A stretch of DNA of 64,000 nt. Source: Candidatus Heimdallarchaeota archaeon. Its GTDB lineage: Archaea; Asgardarchaeota; Heimdallarchaeia; JABLTI01. A program made the translations under genes and the position numbers. Position 1 is the first letter of the stretch; each line of letters begins with the position of its first letter. Shown in pieces: positions 16,039 to 24,976 of the stretch. Where the stretch lies: contig JAGXNT010000075.1 of assembly GCA_019894765.1 (NCBI GenBank), positions 1-64,000 on the forward strand, given 5' to 3'. The notes under the pieces were generated by a model. It worked only from the letters and a program-made list of their open reading frames with translations. It ran no database searches and was not told the origin of the DNA.

Positions 16039-16722
16039 TTATTCTTTCTTTATTGTTAGAAATAAATTGTGATTGGATATTTCACTCTTCATAATTTTAA
16101 ATCCAAGTGTTAAGACTAAATCTTCGAGTTCTTCTTTCTCAAAAAGATAATAATAGCGCTTGATTTTCTTTCCATTTGGAAGTGTCCAAGGGACTATGAT
16201 ATCTTTTTTTCCTGATTGAACTAACTCACGTAAATCCTCTTTCTCAAACCTTGGATGAGATTTTAACCAAGTGCTGATAAGACAAATCCCATTCTCTGTT
16301 AAGATTCGCTTGATTTCCCGTAAAACAAGTATTCGATCGTCTAATTCTTCAAAATGATGAAGGACAGCAATCATTATAATACAGTTAAATGTTTTATTCT
16401 TAAATGGGAGAAATAATGCATCTGCATTAATTAAACTAATAAGCCTGTTTTTTACCAATGATAATTCTTTATCTTTTGCTGTTTGTAGAATTCTATATGA
16501 AACATCTAAACCTATCGTATCGAGGTTTCTCTCGAGCATGACCCTTGTATGACGAGCATTCCCACACCCTAGATCTAAAATTCGACTTGAAGTAGGAAGT
16601 TGCTGAACAAAATGTATAACTTCTTTCCAAGGATGTCTTCTTTTAGAATCAAAACTTTCCGCAATTAAGTCATAGACTTCAGGAATTGAAATTAATTCTT
16701 TAGAGTTGTTTTTATCATTCAT
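16039..16722 (-). CDS. Trm9/ALKBH8-like SAM methyltransferase
   Basis: A 227-residue class I methyltransferase. VYDLIAESFDSKRRHPWKEV (about 16-35) is the Trm9-type entry. ILDLGCGNARHTRVM is the SAM-binding glycine motif, with IGLDVSY as motif II, NADALFLPF as motif III and IIMIAVLHHFEELDDRI as motif IV. The C-terminal VPWTLPNGKKIKRYYYLFEK segment, with RYYYLF, is typical of Trm9, which methylates the carboxymethyl group on wobble uridine of tRNA with Trm112. I infer that activity; a different small-molecule methyltransferase remains possible. Trm112 is not encoded nearby. Confidence 0.75.
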   Translation of the reverse strand: MNDKNNSKELISIPEVYDLIAESFDSKRRHPWKEVIHFVQQLPTSSRILDLGCGNARHTRVMLERNLDTIGLDVSYRILQTAKDKELSLVKNRLISLINADALFLPFKNKTFNCIIMIAVLHHFEELDDRILVLREIKRILTENGICLISTWLKSHPRFEKEDLRELVQSGKKDIIVPWTLPNGKKIKRYYYLFEKEELEDLVLTLGFKIMKSEISNHNLFLTIKKE

Positions 16723-16837
16723 TACATTGATTTTGATAATTCAAACTTAATAACTTTAGTGCCGAGTAATATGTTTTAACAAATTAACAACTGATATTTA
16801 TCAATAAACTTAATTGATTTTAAAAACAATTATACAC

Positions 16838-16910
16838 TGGCTATGATGTGACGTACGGTCTGGCTAGTCTTATGTGCAAGACAATGAGCAAAACTGGGGT
16901 AGCTGAGCCA
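16838..16910 (+). ncRNA. Candidate C/D box sRNA
   Basis: Between two genes in AT-rich DNA lies a less AT-rich 73-nt stretch. TGGC (16838-16841) pairs with GCCA (16907-16910). Just inside are ATGATGT (16843-16849; 6 of 7 with box C) and CTGA (16903-16906; box D). Inside these are CTGG (16860-16863; D'-like) and ATGAGCA (16884-16890; C'-like, 5 of 7). The spacers are 10 nt (C to D') and 12 nt (C' to D), as in archaeal methylation guides. GTCTT/AAGAC (16867-16882) forms a small hairpin between D' and C'. The targets are not identified. The boxes are imperfect, so confidence is moderate. Confidence 0.5.
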
Positions 16911-17018
16911 CCAATTTCCTTATTTTTATCAAGTTTACTTTATTCAAAAATCAAATACAAAAAATTTTAATGCTAATACTTACAACAGAACAAAAACAGA
17001 TTAAATCGAGGCTTTTTA

Positions 17019-18038
17019 ATGGACGAAAAATTCAATGTAATTCAAGTAGGATTCGGTCCAATGGGACAATTAGTGACAAAACTCCTTTTGAAACGAGATA
17101 ATGTAAATTTCATAGGAATCGTAGATATTGATCCAGCATTTGAAGGTAAGAAACTGAGTGAAATTCTTGGATCATCTGATCTCCCTGATTTATCAATAGT
17201 AAAGGAACTTGATCCTTTATTGAACGATGAAGTTGATGTTGTTATAATTGCTACCTCTTCATTTTTTGAAACCATTGCTCCAATGATAATCAAAGTTGTT
17301 GAAGCAGGTGCTCATGTCATCACTATGTGTGAGCAATTATCCTATCCATGGGATTTCCATTCAGACTTGGCAACAAAAATTGATACCATTGCCAAAGAGA
17401 ATAATGTAACTGTTACTGGTTCAGGAATAAATCCCGGGTATCTTATGGATTTATTACCAATAGTATTAACAGCTCCTTGTGAAACAGTAGAAAAAATCCA
17501 TGTAACTCGAATGATGAATTCGAGTCGAAGAAGAATACCATTCCAAAAGAAAATCGGTACTAGTCTAACAATTGGCGAATTTAACAAGAAAATCAGTGAT
17601 AAAGAAATCACAGGACATGTAGGACTTGAAGAATCAATTCAAATGATTGTCTCAGCTTTAGGGTTTGAAGTAGATGAAATTGTCGAATTTCCACCAAAAC
17701 CAATGATAACAGAGAAAGAATTCGATAGTCCCTTTGGAAGAGTTCCAGAAGGTTATGTTAGAGGATTACATAGCAGAGGAGTTGCTACAAAAGGTGGAAA
17801 AGAAATCATAATTCTTGATTTCTTTGCATATGCAGGTGATCACGAAGAATATGATAGTATTGTTATTGAAGGAGTACCAGGAATAAACCAGAAAATCATC
17901 GGTGGAGTTCATGGTGATGTTGGTACAGCTTCTATGATTGTGAATCTTATTCCGAAAGTGGTTGAAGCAAATCCCGGATTATTAACCATGAAAGATTTAC
18001 CAGCACCTGGTTACACTGGTTTTATTATGAAGAAATAA
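17019..18038 (+). CDS. 2,4-diaminopentanoate dehydrogenase-like oxidoreductase
   Basis: A 339-residue NAD(P)-dependent enzyme of the DapB-like fold. FNVIQVGFGPMGQLV is the dinucleotide-binding loop; VDIDPAFEGKKLSEI, VVIIATSSF and AGAHVITMCEQLSYPW follow as in the Ord/DAPDH family; SGINPGYLMDLLPIV marks the catalytic domain. Ord dehydrogenases act on 2,4-diaminopentanoate in ornithine degradation, but the family is wide and no ornithine-pathway partner is present, so the substrate is open. It is monocistronic. A strong hairpin (18066-18086) separates it from the convergent reductase gene. Confidence 0.75.
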   Translation: MDEKFNVIQVGFGPMGQLVTKLLLKRDNVNFIGIVDIDPAFEGKKLSEILGSSDLPDLSIVKELDPLLNDEVDVVIIATSSFFETIAPMIIKVVEAGAHVITMCEQLSYPWDFHSDLATKIDTIAKENNVTVTGSGINPGYLMDLLPIVLTAPCETVEKIHVTRMMNSSRRRIPFQKKIGTSLTIGEFNKKISDKEITGHVGLEESIQMIVSALGFEVDEIVEFPPKPMITEKEFDSPFGRVPEGYVRGLHSRGVATKGGKEIIILDFFAYAGDHEEYDSIVIEGVPGINQKIIGGVHGDVGTASMIVNLIPKVVEANPGLLTMKDLPAPGYTGFIMKK

Positions 18039-18065
18039 TTCATCAAAAGATCAATTCAATAATAC

Positions 18066-18086
18066 AAACCTCAGGTTTTGAGGTTT
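18066..18086 (+). terminator. Hairpin terminator between convergent genes
   Basis: AAACCTCA and TGAGGTTT form a perfect 8-bp stem around a five-base loop, followed on the + strand by a long T/C-rich tail. It ends the dehydrogenase transcript and could also serve the opposing reductase gene. Confidence 0.65.
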
Positions 18087-18101
18087 CTTTTCTTTCTTTT
18101 A

Positions 18102-19322
18102 CTAGAATTGCAAATGTGGTAAAACCCTAATTACTAATCTTAGAATTGCAGGATGTCTTAATAGAGCTCGTAAGACTTCTGATTGACTATCTATATCTCC
18201 TTTCTCAACAATTAAATCAGCAATGTTATTCTCAATGATAGTTTGAAAGACTTTTTCCATTGCTTTATCTGATAATCGATTTACACACCATCTAAAGAAA
18301 GCCATGGATTTAAACTGTGGCAATAATTGATCTTTCCATAAATCGTCATACATTTTCAAAAATCTTTTACTGTTGTCTTGAAAATGAACTGATTCTGCAG
18401 CAACTTCACCCGCAATAATTCCTGCTATCCCCCCTGTAATCACTCCTCCACCTGTTGTTGCTTTTGTTTGTCCAGCAGCATCACCTGTTATTAGGAGTCC
18501 ATTTGCTGATGTGTTTCTCAATAATCCATTTATGATAATTCTACCACTATTCTTCTTTACAATTTTACTGTTAACAAATCTATCTTTAACAAAAGGAGAT
18601 TTCTCAATGAATTGATTAAGATTGTTGATAGCTAATTTTTCTCTCGAAGCTAAACCAACTTTTGCTGAGGTTTGAGAAGTAGGTATAATATAAACAAAGA
18701 ATCCTGGAGCTAGCTTGTTACTCGAGTAAATCTCAACCATGCTACTATCTAGATCAGAAATGTTTTCAACATCATACTGATAACCAATAAGATACTTCTT
18801 AGCTGGAATTTTTCTAAATCCAGCATCTCGAGGCAAATTTCTCTTAGAACCACTAGCAATAATTCCTACTTCAGCTGTATGTTGTTCCTTTTTATTCTGT
18901 TTTAAATTAAGACACTCGAATTTTAGGATTTTATTTTTTCGTTCAAAATTTACATCCATTACTTTTCTGCTTGTTAAATAATCAACACCTGCACTCTCAG
19001 CTTTCTGTTTTAGATGTTGATCAAATAATGCACGATTGATAACATAAGCTTGAGGTTCTTTTCTTCTTATTGAAAAGACTTGACCAGAAGGAGAAAAAAA
19101 TTTCGCACCCATTACTTTTGAGTTCTGAATAACTTTACGAGGCAGATTATTTAGACCAAGTAGCATTAAACCATTTACACTCAGTAATCCTGCACAATGG
19201 TTTGGTATGCCAATTTCCTTTCTTTGTTCTAAAACTGAGACCTTAACTCCTTTATAAGCGGCATGTAAAGCAGCCAAGGAACCAATTGGTCCAGCTCCAA
19301 CAATGGCAACATCAGACTCCAA
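18102..19322 (-). CDS. Geranylgeranyl reductase family flavoprotein
   Basis: A 406-residue FAD protein. DVAIVGAGPIGSLAALHA is the Rossmann dinucleotide motif, VLEQRKEIGIPNHCAGLLS the family's second signature, and GDAAGQTKATTGGGVITGG (about 275-293) the conserved FAD-contacting loop. Archaeal members saturate the isoprenoid chains of membrane ether lipids or of polyprenols. Which substrate applies cannot be told. It is transcribed alone, towards the hairpin at 18066-18086. Confidence 0.88.
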   Translation of the reverse strand: MESDVAIVGAGPIGSLAALHAAYKGVKVSVLEQRKEIGIPNHCAGLLSVNGLMLLGLNNLPRKVIQNSKVMGAKFFSPSGQVFSIRRKEPQAYVINRALFDQHLKQKAESAGVDYLTSRKVMDVNFERKNKILKFECLNLKQNKKEQHTAEVGIIASGSKRNLPRDAGFRKIPAKKYLIGYQYDVENISDLDSSMVEIYSSNKLAPGFFVYIIPTSQTSAKVGLASREKLAINNLNQFIEKSPFVKDRFVNSKIVKKNSGRIIINGLLRNTSANGLLITGDAAGQTKATTGGGVITGGIAGIIAGEVAAESVHFQDNSKRFLKMYDDLWKDQLLPQFKSMAFFRWCVNRLSDKAMEKVFQTIIENNIADLIVEKGDIDSQSEVLRALLRHPAILRLVIRVLPHLQF

Positions 19323-19530
19323 ATCATGAACCTCAAAAATTATTGTTAGATCTTTTCTTATTTGTTATAGTTAATATATAAGATGTAAGTTATTTATTCA
19401 TTCTTAAGTTGTTGGTTTTATAGTATCAAACAAGAATCATCTTCACTAGATTGTTTTTAATACTTGAAATCATTAAATCTTAATAAGAATTATAAAGAGA
19501 ATCAAAATTCAAGAGAGATGTGATTGACAG

Positions 19531-19899
19531 ATGAGAACTGAAGAGTTTCAATACAAAATGATTATTGCTATACGCACAGATCTCAAAATGTCAAAAGGTA
19601 AGATGGCAATCCAAGCAGCTCATGCTGCAGTAATTTCTGTTGAAGAAGCTAAGAGAACGAAGCTTAAATGGGTGAAAAGCTGGTTTTCAGAAGGACAGAA
19701 AAAAGTTGCAGTGCAAATACCATCTAAAGAGCAATTGGAATTAGTCTATCAAAAAGCTCGAAGTGGGAATCTCCCATGTTCTTTTGTAAACGATGCAGGA
19801 CTTACAGAACTACCACCCGGAACCGCCACGGCAGTAGCGATAGGTCCAGCACCTAATAATATTATAGATAAAATTACATCTAACCTTAAACTACTCTAA
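19531..19899 (+). CDS. pth2: Peptidyl-tRNA hydrolase, Pth2 type
   Basis: A 122-residue enzyme that frees tRNA from stalled peptidyl-tRNA. MIIAIRTDLKMSKGKMAIQA (the K-M-xKGK-xAaQ-AHA motif continues) and the C-terminal FVNDAGLTELPPGTATAVAI with GPAP are the Pth2 signature; length fits. It starts with ATG and lies 22 nt before truD, with the same orientation. The two tRNA-related genes are probably one operon. Confidence 0.95.
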   Translation: MRTEEFQYKMIIAIRTDLKMSKGKMAIQAAHAAVISVEEAKRTKLKWVKSWFSEGQKKVAVQIPSKEQLELVYQKARSGNLPCSFVNDAGLTELPPGTATAVAIGPAPNNIIDKITSNLKLL

Positions 19900-19921
19900 A
19901 AAGCGCTTTTAGGAGATCTGT

Positions 19922-21193
19922 ATGGTACCAGGAGAATTAAGAGAAAGTCACCCTATTGAGAAAAAAATGGGTATACTCTATTATTGTACTAAAACAGATG
20001 GAATAGATGGAAAATTACGTACAACAGCCTATGATTTCCAAGTAGAAGAAATCATGACAGATGGACGAAAAATACCAATTGATGACCCAGATTTTTCATT
20101 AGGTGAAAATGAACCAGGATTATATACTGAATTTATTCTAATAAAAATAGATACTGAAAGTCATAACGCTTTATACAAAATATCTTCAGCTCTAAATCGA
20201 GAACAAAGTGAAATCAATGTTGCTGGTACAAAAGATAAAACCGCATATACTGCACAAAAAGCAACAATCTGGCGAGTACCCCCTGAAAAACTCACTGAAT
20301 TAGATCTGAGAGGAATTGAGATTCGATCTCCAAGAACTACCATATACCAAACATATCTTGGGAATTTATTTGGAAATCATTTCACAATTAAAATAAGAGA
20401 AATAAATGAATCAAAAGATCTTGCCAGTCAAAAAATCGAGAAAATCAAATCTGAAATTGATGAATTTAACGGTATACCGAATTATTTTGGACATCAACGT
20501 TTTGGAACTCGCAGACCTATTTCCCATATCATTGGCAAATTCTTATTACTCGGAGAAATTGAGAAAGCAATTCAACTCTATATTTCTTATACAACTGATG
20601 AAGAAGCTGAAGCAACAAATCTTGCTCGAAAAACATTTCAGGAAACCAATGATCCGAAAGAAACTATAAGATTGCTTCCTAGCAGCATGATTTTTGAGAA
20701 GCAGATTTTAAAAATTTTAAGTAAAAGCCCAAGAGATTTTCTTGGAGCATTTTGCGTTTTGCCAAAGAATCTACAAAGAATCTTCTTCCATGCGTATCAG
20801 TCATATATTTGGAATTTAACTCTATCAGAAAGAATACGCCTTTATAGTGATTTATCCCACCATTCAATAGATGAACTAGAAAATAATAATACAGTCTTAC
20901 CTATAATTGGGTATAAGACGGATTTCACTGATAACGTATTATCTGATTATACAAAATCTTTGCTAGAAAAAGATGGTATCAAACTTGATGATTTTATGGT
21001 GAAGTATTTGAAAACCCACAAATTTTCAGGTTCTAGTAGAGCTATTGCTTTAAAAGCTAACAATCTCACATATACAGCTGATTCAAATCAAGAGAATCAA
21101 GCATATGTAATCACCCAATTTACATTACAAAGAGGTTCCTATGCAACTGTTGTTTTACGGGAATTAATGAAAACGAATCCACTCAAGTATTGA
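19922..21193 (+). CDS. truD: tRNA pseudouridine synthase TruD
   Basis: A 423-residue enzyme that makes pseudouridine at tRNA position 13 (Pus7 family). LRTTAYDFQVEEIM is the start of the catalytic domain, NVAGTKDKTAYTAQ holds the catalytic Asp loop (GxKDK), FGHQRFGTRRPISHIIGKF the R-F-G motif, and FHAYQSYIWN the C-terminal conserved segment. The middle (about 220-340) is the family's TRUD insertion. The start is ATG 19922 with TTAGGAGATC just before it. It follows pth2. Confidence 0.95.
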   Translation: MVPGELRESHPIEKKMGILYYCTKTDGIDGKLRTTAYDFQVEEIMTDGRKIPIDDPDFSLGENEPGLYTEFILIKIDTESHNALYKISSALNREQSEINVAGTKDKTAYTAQKATIWRVPPEKLTELDLRGIEIRSPRTTIYQTYLGNLFGNHFTIKIREINESKDLASQKIEKIKSEIDEFNGIPNYFGHQRFGTRRPISHIIGKFLLLGEIEKAIQLYISYTTDEEAEATNLARKTFQETNDPKETIRLLPSSMIFEKQILKILSKSPRDFLGAFCVLPKNLQRIFFHAYQSYIWNLTLSERIRLYSDLSHHSIDELENNNTVLPIIGYKTDFTDNVLSDYTKSLLEKDGIKLDDFMVKYLKTHKFSGSSRAIALKANNLTYTADSNQENQAYVITQFTLQRGSYATVVLRELMKTNPLKY

Positions 21194-21223
21194 TTATATA
21201 ATAGAAAAAAGCAATTTCATCTA

Positions 21224-21757
21224 TTAACGAAATTCGACTCTTATATCTTCACCAGTTACAAGTTTTACTAGATCAATTAAATCACTTAGTTTACCTGGTA
21301 GCTTTTCTTTTTCATCTGGAGAAAATACAACTATAGTTTCTTCTTCTACAGATGATTGACCGGGATTTGGTGAGCGAGTAGGAACAAAAACTGTATTTAT
21401 TCCACTGATTAAAGCTGGAGAAAAGATTTCATCAATAGCATTTCTTTTATTTTTACTCTTTTCCATTATTTTTACTGGTTTATTTAGAACTCGTTCTAAT
21501 CGTATGTCAAAATCTTGCGTTCCTCCAACTAAGAATCTCCTTGATCCCTGAGAAACAATTATAAGAATAAATTCCGGTCTTTCAATGGTTTTTATAATAG
21601 ATACTTTAGAAGCATTTGGATGATTTTTCTCAAAATCAATTGCTGTTTTAGCAATTTTAATGTCATTATCGGTAATATCGCCGTCTGCCAATTTAGTTTG
21701 ACAGTCTTTACAGAGCATCCCTGTTTGAGCACAAAATGCACATATTGCAGTTTTCAT
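21224..21757 (-). CDS. Zinc-finger/KH NusA-like RNA-binding protein
   Basis: 177 residues from ATG 21757; GGTG lies 10 nt upstream, and an in-frame TTG at 21772 is less likely. The N-terminus has a four-cysteine finger, ICAFCAQTGMLCKDCQTKL, followed by an acidic helix. The middle strand-helix pair (KTIERPEFILIIVSQGSRR, LVGGTQDFDIRLERVLN) looks like a KH-type fold with a GG turn. A C-terminal extension ends in LVTGEDIRVEF. This layout resembles the archaeal NusA-related small protein family linked to transcription or RNA binding. It converges with truD, 30 nt apart. Confidence 0.6.
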   Translation of the reverse strand: MKTAICAFCAQTGMLCKDCQTKLADGDITDNDIKIAKTAIDFEKNHPNASKVSIIKTIERPEFILIIVSQGSRRFLVGGTQDFDIRLERVLNKPVKIMEKSKNKRNAIDEIFSPALISGINTVFVPTRSPNPGQSSVEEETIVVFSPDEKEKLPGKLSDLIDLVKLVTGEDIRVEFR

Positions 21758-21896
21758 TATCAGAAACACCAACAGTGGTTGGATAAATCACAATTTAAGT
21801 AATCTCTCAATTAACTAGAGATTTATTAATTCTCCTATGAATTAATAAAGAAAGAATAAAAGGAAAAAGCAAGAAAATTAAAGAAAAAGAAGGAAT

Positions 21897-22451
21897 CTAT
21901 TTCGCTAAAGTGATTTCAATAGCAGAAACGTTGGCTACTCCGCCGCCTTCTCTTCGTACAACTTGTTCTGTACTTGTTACGATTGACTTAACGTTAAGAT
22001 CAGACATAAATCTATTTCTAGTTAATTCAGCTACATCAACTGCAGTGCTAATCGCACGACCTCTTGCACAGATTCTTACTTCTTTAGCCTTGTTTTCATT
22101 AAAGCAAGTCATTATTGCTAAAACATAAGTCATAGCTGGCTTATTACCAACAAAAATGGTATTTTCAGGTTTTATTCTTACTTTACTTTCAGCTGGCTTA
22201 ACTTCTGGTTTTGCTTCTAGCTTAACTTCTGGTTCTGCTTCTAGCTTAACTTCTGGTTCTGCTTCTAGCTTAACTTCTGGTTCTGCTTCTAGCTTAACTT
22301 CTGGTTCTGCTTCTAGCTTTGCTTTAGTTGTTTTTGCTTTTGGTTTTGCTTCTGGTTTGGTTGCTTTGGCTGCTTTGGTAGTTTTAGTTGTTTTTGCTTT
22401 TTCCTCAGTTTTCGCGGGTTTCTTCGCTTTAGGTTTTTTTTCCTTGGACAT
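21897..22451 (-). CDS. alba: Alba chromatin protein with long lysine-rich N-terminal tail
   Basis: 184 residues. Residues about 90-184 are a normal Alba domain: [37 protein letters not shown], then [17 protein letters not shown], which binds DNA or RNA as dimers. The first 90 residues are unusual. They have a Lys/Ala/Thr/Pro-rich stretch ([17 protein letters not shown]...) like a linker-histone tail, then KLEAEPEV repeated four times with a KLEAKPEV variant. The usual Alba is about 90-95 residues with no tail. The ATG has GGTGGAAC upstream. The repeat is 24-bp tandem DNA, so copy number may vary between strains. Confidence 0.9.
   Translation of the reverse strand: MSKEKKPKAKKPAKTEEKAKTTKTTKAAKATKPEAKPKAKTTKAKLEAEPEVKLEAEPEVKLEAEPEVKLEAEPEVKLEAKPEVKPAESKVRIKPENTIFVGNKPAMTYVLAIMTCFNENKAKEVRICARGRAISTAVDVAELTRNRFMSDLNVKSIVTSTEQVVRREGGGVANVSAIEITLAK
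22213..22318. repeat. 24-bp tandem repeat inside the Alba gene
   Basis: A 24-bp unit starting GCTTCTAGCTTAACTTC occurs four times without change (22213-22308), followed by 10 bases of a fifth. Diverged partial copies flank it. It encodes the KLEAEPEV octapeptide array. Identical units suggest recent expansion by slippage or unequal recombination. Confidence 0.95.
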
Positions 22452-22690
22452 GTTTTATGTTCCACCTTAATTTGAATCTAATTCGACTGTAATGAGTCAG
22501 TAAGTTTATGTCATTTGTATAAACTTGGTATTCCTCCATATTAGTAAAGAACTTAAAAACTCTTTCTAAAGAATTTGTTGATTTTTAATGGAAAACTATG
22601 AAAACACATCTTTTCTTTACATCGTTCTTACTAAGCAAAAAAATAGCATTCGTCCCAAATTTTTTTATGTTGGTGATTTTCTTTTAATAT

Positions 22691-23281
22691 ATGTTAAAAA
22701 AGAAGAGAAATATTTCATGTATAATTCTACTAATTACTTTCATGTTTGTTCTTGCTTCTGTGGTTTCATTTATGGAAGTAAAGAGTGAAGACACAACAAG
22801 TCCTATAAACAAGAATTATTCATTACCTCTTCAAAGTTGGACTTTTATTCAAGAAGATAATCTCACTGTGAATCAAATAACAAAATATCAATGGGTTTCC
22901 GACTTATCTGTTCAAGGACGAGAAGTTACTAAGGAGCAACTCAACACAATGCAAGGTCAAAGTTTGAGTGAGAGATTTTCTTATTTTGAGACTCTCGGGT
23001 ACTATAGTGGAGTCCAAGATAGTGGTAAAACTACAACGGATATAAATGGATCAATTTATTTTGTTTTCTTTAATCCAAACAGTTTAGCAGCAGACTTGAA
23101 TATAACGTATAACTATCAATTAAGTAATATACAACCATGGGTAATTGGATTAATCTCGGGAATTTTCATATTGCTATTTGGAATTGGTGGAGTCTATATT
23201 TCAGCAAGAATTAGAAGAAAAATGATACAAGATGAAGAAGAAGAACAAGAGCCTTCTGCAGCAGAACGCTATATGAATTAG
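22691..23281 (+). CDS. Secreted/membrane-anchored protein, unknown
   Basis: 196 residues. Residues 1-32 are a basic start followed by a hydrophobic signal or anchor (MLKKKRNISCIILLITFMFV). A polar ectodomain of about 115 residues follows, then a membrane helix at about 150-172 (WVIGLISGIFILLFGIGGVY) and a basic then acidic cytoplasmic tail. The topology is a type I-like membrane protein. No family is recognised. The ATG lies in a long AT-rich leader. It has no operon partner. Confidence 0.6.
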   Translation: MLKKKRNISCIILLITFMFVLASVVSFMEVKSEDTTSPINKNYSLPLQSWTFIQEDNLTVNQITKYQWVSDLSVQGREVTKEQLNTMQGQSLSERFSYFETLGYYSGVQDSGKTTTDINGSIYFVFFNPNSLAADLNITYNYQLSNIQPWVIGLISGIFILLFGIGGVYISARIRRKMIQDEEEEQEPSAAERYMN

Positions 23282-23369
23282 GTAATTGATTTCTGAAAAG
23301 GATAAATCATGTCCTCATATGAAATTTTTATTAAGACGGTTTTCTATTATAACCTTGTAAACATAAGAG

Positions 23370-24095
23370 TTGATTGCTTTGAACACCATCGCATTATATT
23401 GGGGCTATTTAGTCGGTGAAGAACACCTTACTGAAGAGCAGTTTGCAAGTATTGATTTCGGAAATCCAGCAATAGATACTGAGTTTATTACCTTTGATCC
23501 TTTAGCAAGTAGCTTCTTCCAGGGCAAGTATTACACTATGCATGAAAGACGATTTGCCTTTCCTCACAGAACACTACCATCAATGCGATCTGAAACTATG
23601 ATTGTGTACGATGACACTGCAATAAAAATTATAGACCCACCTGTTGATTTAGAAACACCGGTAGGAATATTCCTTTGCTTTTTCACAGGTAAAAAGTCAC
23701 ACATAAAAAGAACTATTAATTTTCTTAGTAAACGAATTAATCTTCGTTTTTCACCATGTGATTTTAATTTATTGGAGTTCTATGTAAGACTTTCAAAAAC
23801 AAGGTTAAAGATCACTCCTCAATCTCTCACAATCAGTGATCTTGGTATTGATGAGAATCTATCCGGTAACCTTGAAGTGCTTATTAGTGACAATAAGCTC
23901 TTTCTTGATAATTTGAAAATGTATAAACCAAAGAATCATAAAATTAGTCTTACTCTAAGAGAAGTGGATTTCCAATTTGACATTGTAATTTCCGCACATG
24001 GAATCATATCTTTTGAACAAGATATTATTAACTTGAACTTATTGGAAACAATTTATGATGTAGCATCACGAAGCGTTTATACTGGTTCGATATAG
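23370..24095 (+). CDS. Conserved-looking hypothetical protein
   Basis: 241 residues with no recognised motif. It is soluble by composition. It opens with LYWGYLVGEEHLTEEQFASI and mixes strands and helices; the middle has PPVDLETPVGIFLCFFTG and then a basic stretch (KKSHIKRTINFLSKRINLRF), which could touch nucleic acid or membrane. The start is TTG at 23370. It converges with fwdC, with 36 nt between stops. Codon use looks like its neighbours'. Confidence 0.5.
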   Translation: MIALNTIALYWGYLVGEEHLTEEQFASIDFGNPAIDTEFITFDPLASSFFQGKYYTMHERRFAFPHRTLPSMRSETMIVYDDTAIKIIDPPVDLETPVGIFLCFFTGKKSHIKRTINFLSKRINLRFSPCDFNLLEFYVRLSKTRLKITPQSLTISDLGIDENLSGNLEVLISDNKLFLDNLKMYKPKNHKISLTLREVDFQFDIVISAHGIISFEQDIINLNLLETIYDVASRSVYTGSI

Positions 24096-24131
24096 AATAA
24101 TTAGATTCTCACAAAACAGAAAGGATAGCAA

Positions 24132-24956
24132 TTAAAGCAAATGTGTGTTTTTATCTTCTAAAAGAAACATCGAGCCTTGTTTTCGCTCAGCGAAATCACC
24201 TTTAAATTCAAGAAAACTACCAACAATTTTACCATAATTATCAATTTCTAAATCTTCTTTCTTACCTACATATTCAAATGATGGCAGATTTTTATTGAGT
24301 TTCCCTTTAATTGCAATGATGCCCCCAGTCATTTCAGCTCCAGCTCGTTCCTCCACATCACCATCTACAACTATTACCCCGTTGTGCATATGCATACCTA
24401 GAAACATATTGACATTTCCCCCAATTTCGATAATCCCTTTCCTCATCCAAACTCCGCATTCATTACCGATATTACCTTCAACTCTTATCTTCCCGTTTGA
24501 CATTCCTCTCCAATCGCCTCTTACAGAACCTCCAAGATAGTGCCCGGCATTTCCTAGTATGTGTATTTCTCCACCTTCCATATTTGCTCCTGCAAAATCT
24601 CCAACATCATTTTGCACTACAATTTTTCCGCCGGACATATGGGTTCCTAAATGCATTCCAATTGAACCTATGATTTCTATTGATCCATCAGTCATTTCTT
24701 GACCGATTCGTTTGATTTTTGACAAATCACCTTTTAGGTTAATTTTGAGGTTTGTAATATCTTCACTTTTCTTATGATCCCCAGAAATAGTGAAAATTTG
24801 ACTTATTGTTAATTCTTTGTTTCCACGCCAGATGGATAATTGACCAATTTCTGCTAAGTCCTTGTTAAAGAAGTTGTCTGGAGTAATTATTTCAGCTTCG
24901 ATTGGTATATTCGATTTTGTTGCTGAATTTTTTAAGGTTAAATTTATGTTTGTCAT
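24132..24956 (-). CDS. fwdC: Formylmethanofuran dehydrogenase subunit C
   Basis: About 274 residues from ATG 24956; an in-frame TTG at 24971 would add five. The core is a right-handed beta-helix of GxxxGxxMxxGxIxI repeats, clear in MHLGTHMSGGKIVVQNDVG, FAGANMEGGEIHILGNAG, YLGGSVRGDWRGMSNGKI and MFLGMHMHNGVIVVDGDV. This is the GltB C-terminus-like fold of FwdC, which holds FwdA and FwdB together in the CO2-reducing/formyl-methanofuran-oxidising complex. The length fits the family. It starts 20 nt after the fwdA stop and is co-transcribed with it. Confidence 0.92.
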   Translation of the reverse strand: MTNINLTLKNSATKSNIPIEAEIITPDNFFNKDLAEIGQLSIWRGNKELTISQIFTISGDHKKSEDITNLKINLKGDLSKIKRIGQEMTDGSIEIIGSIGMHLGTHMSGGKIVVQNDVGDFAGANMEGGEIHILGNAGHYLGGSVRGDWRGMSNGKIRVEGNIGNECGVWMRKGIIEIGGNVNMFLGMHMHNGVIVVDGDVEERAGAEMTGGIIAIKGKLNKNLPSFEYVGKKEDLEIDNYGKIVGSFLEFKGDFAERKQGSMFLLEDKNTHLL

Positions 24957-24976
24957 TATTAAACCAACCAAACTTC

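Noticed and set aside
22213..22318. Regular 24-bp repeats, at first sight like a CRISPR array
   Set aside because: The units are head-to-tail with no spacers and encode an octapeptide in frame in the Alba gene; no cas genes are present.
22156..22470. Repetitive Ser/Gly/Leu plus-strand frame
   Set aside because: It is the mirror of the Alba tail repeats; periodicity of the real gene keeps the opposite frame open.
22588..22788. Plus-strand open frame before the 22691 gene
   Set aside because: It overlaps the clear signal-peptide gene in another frame, has no ribosome site and a composition like translated AT-rich noncoding DNA.
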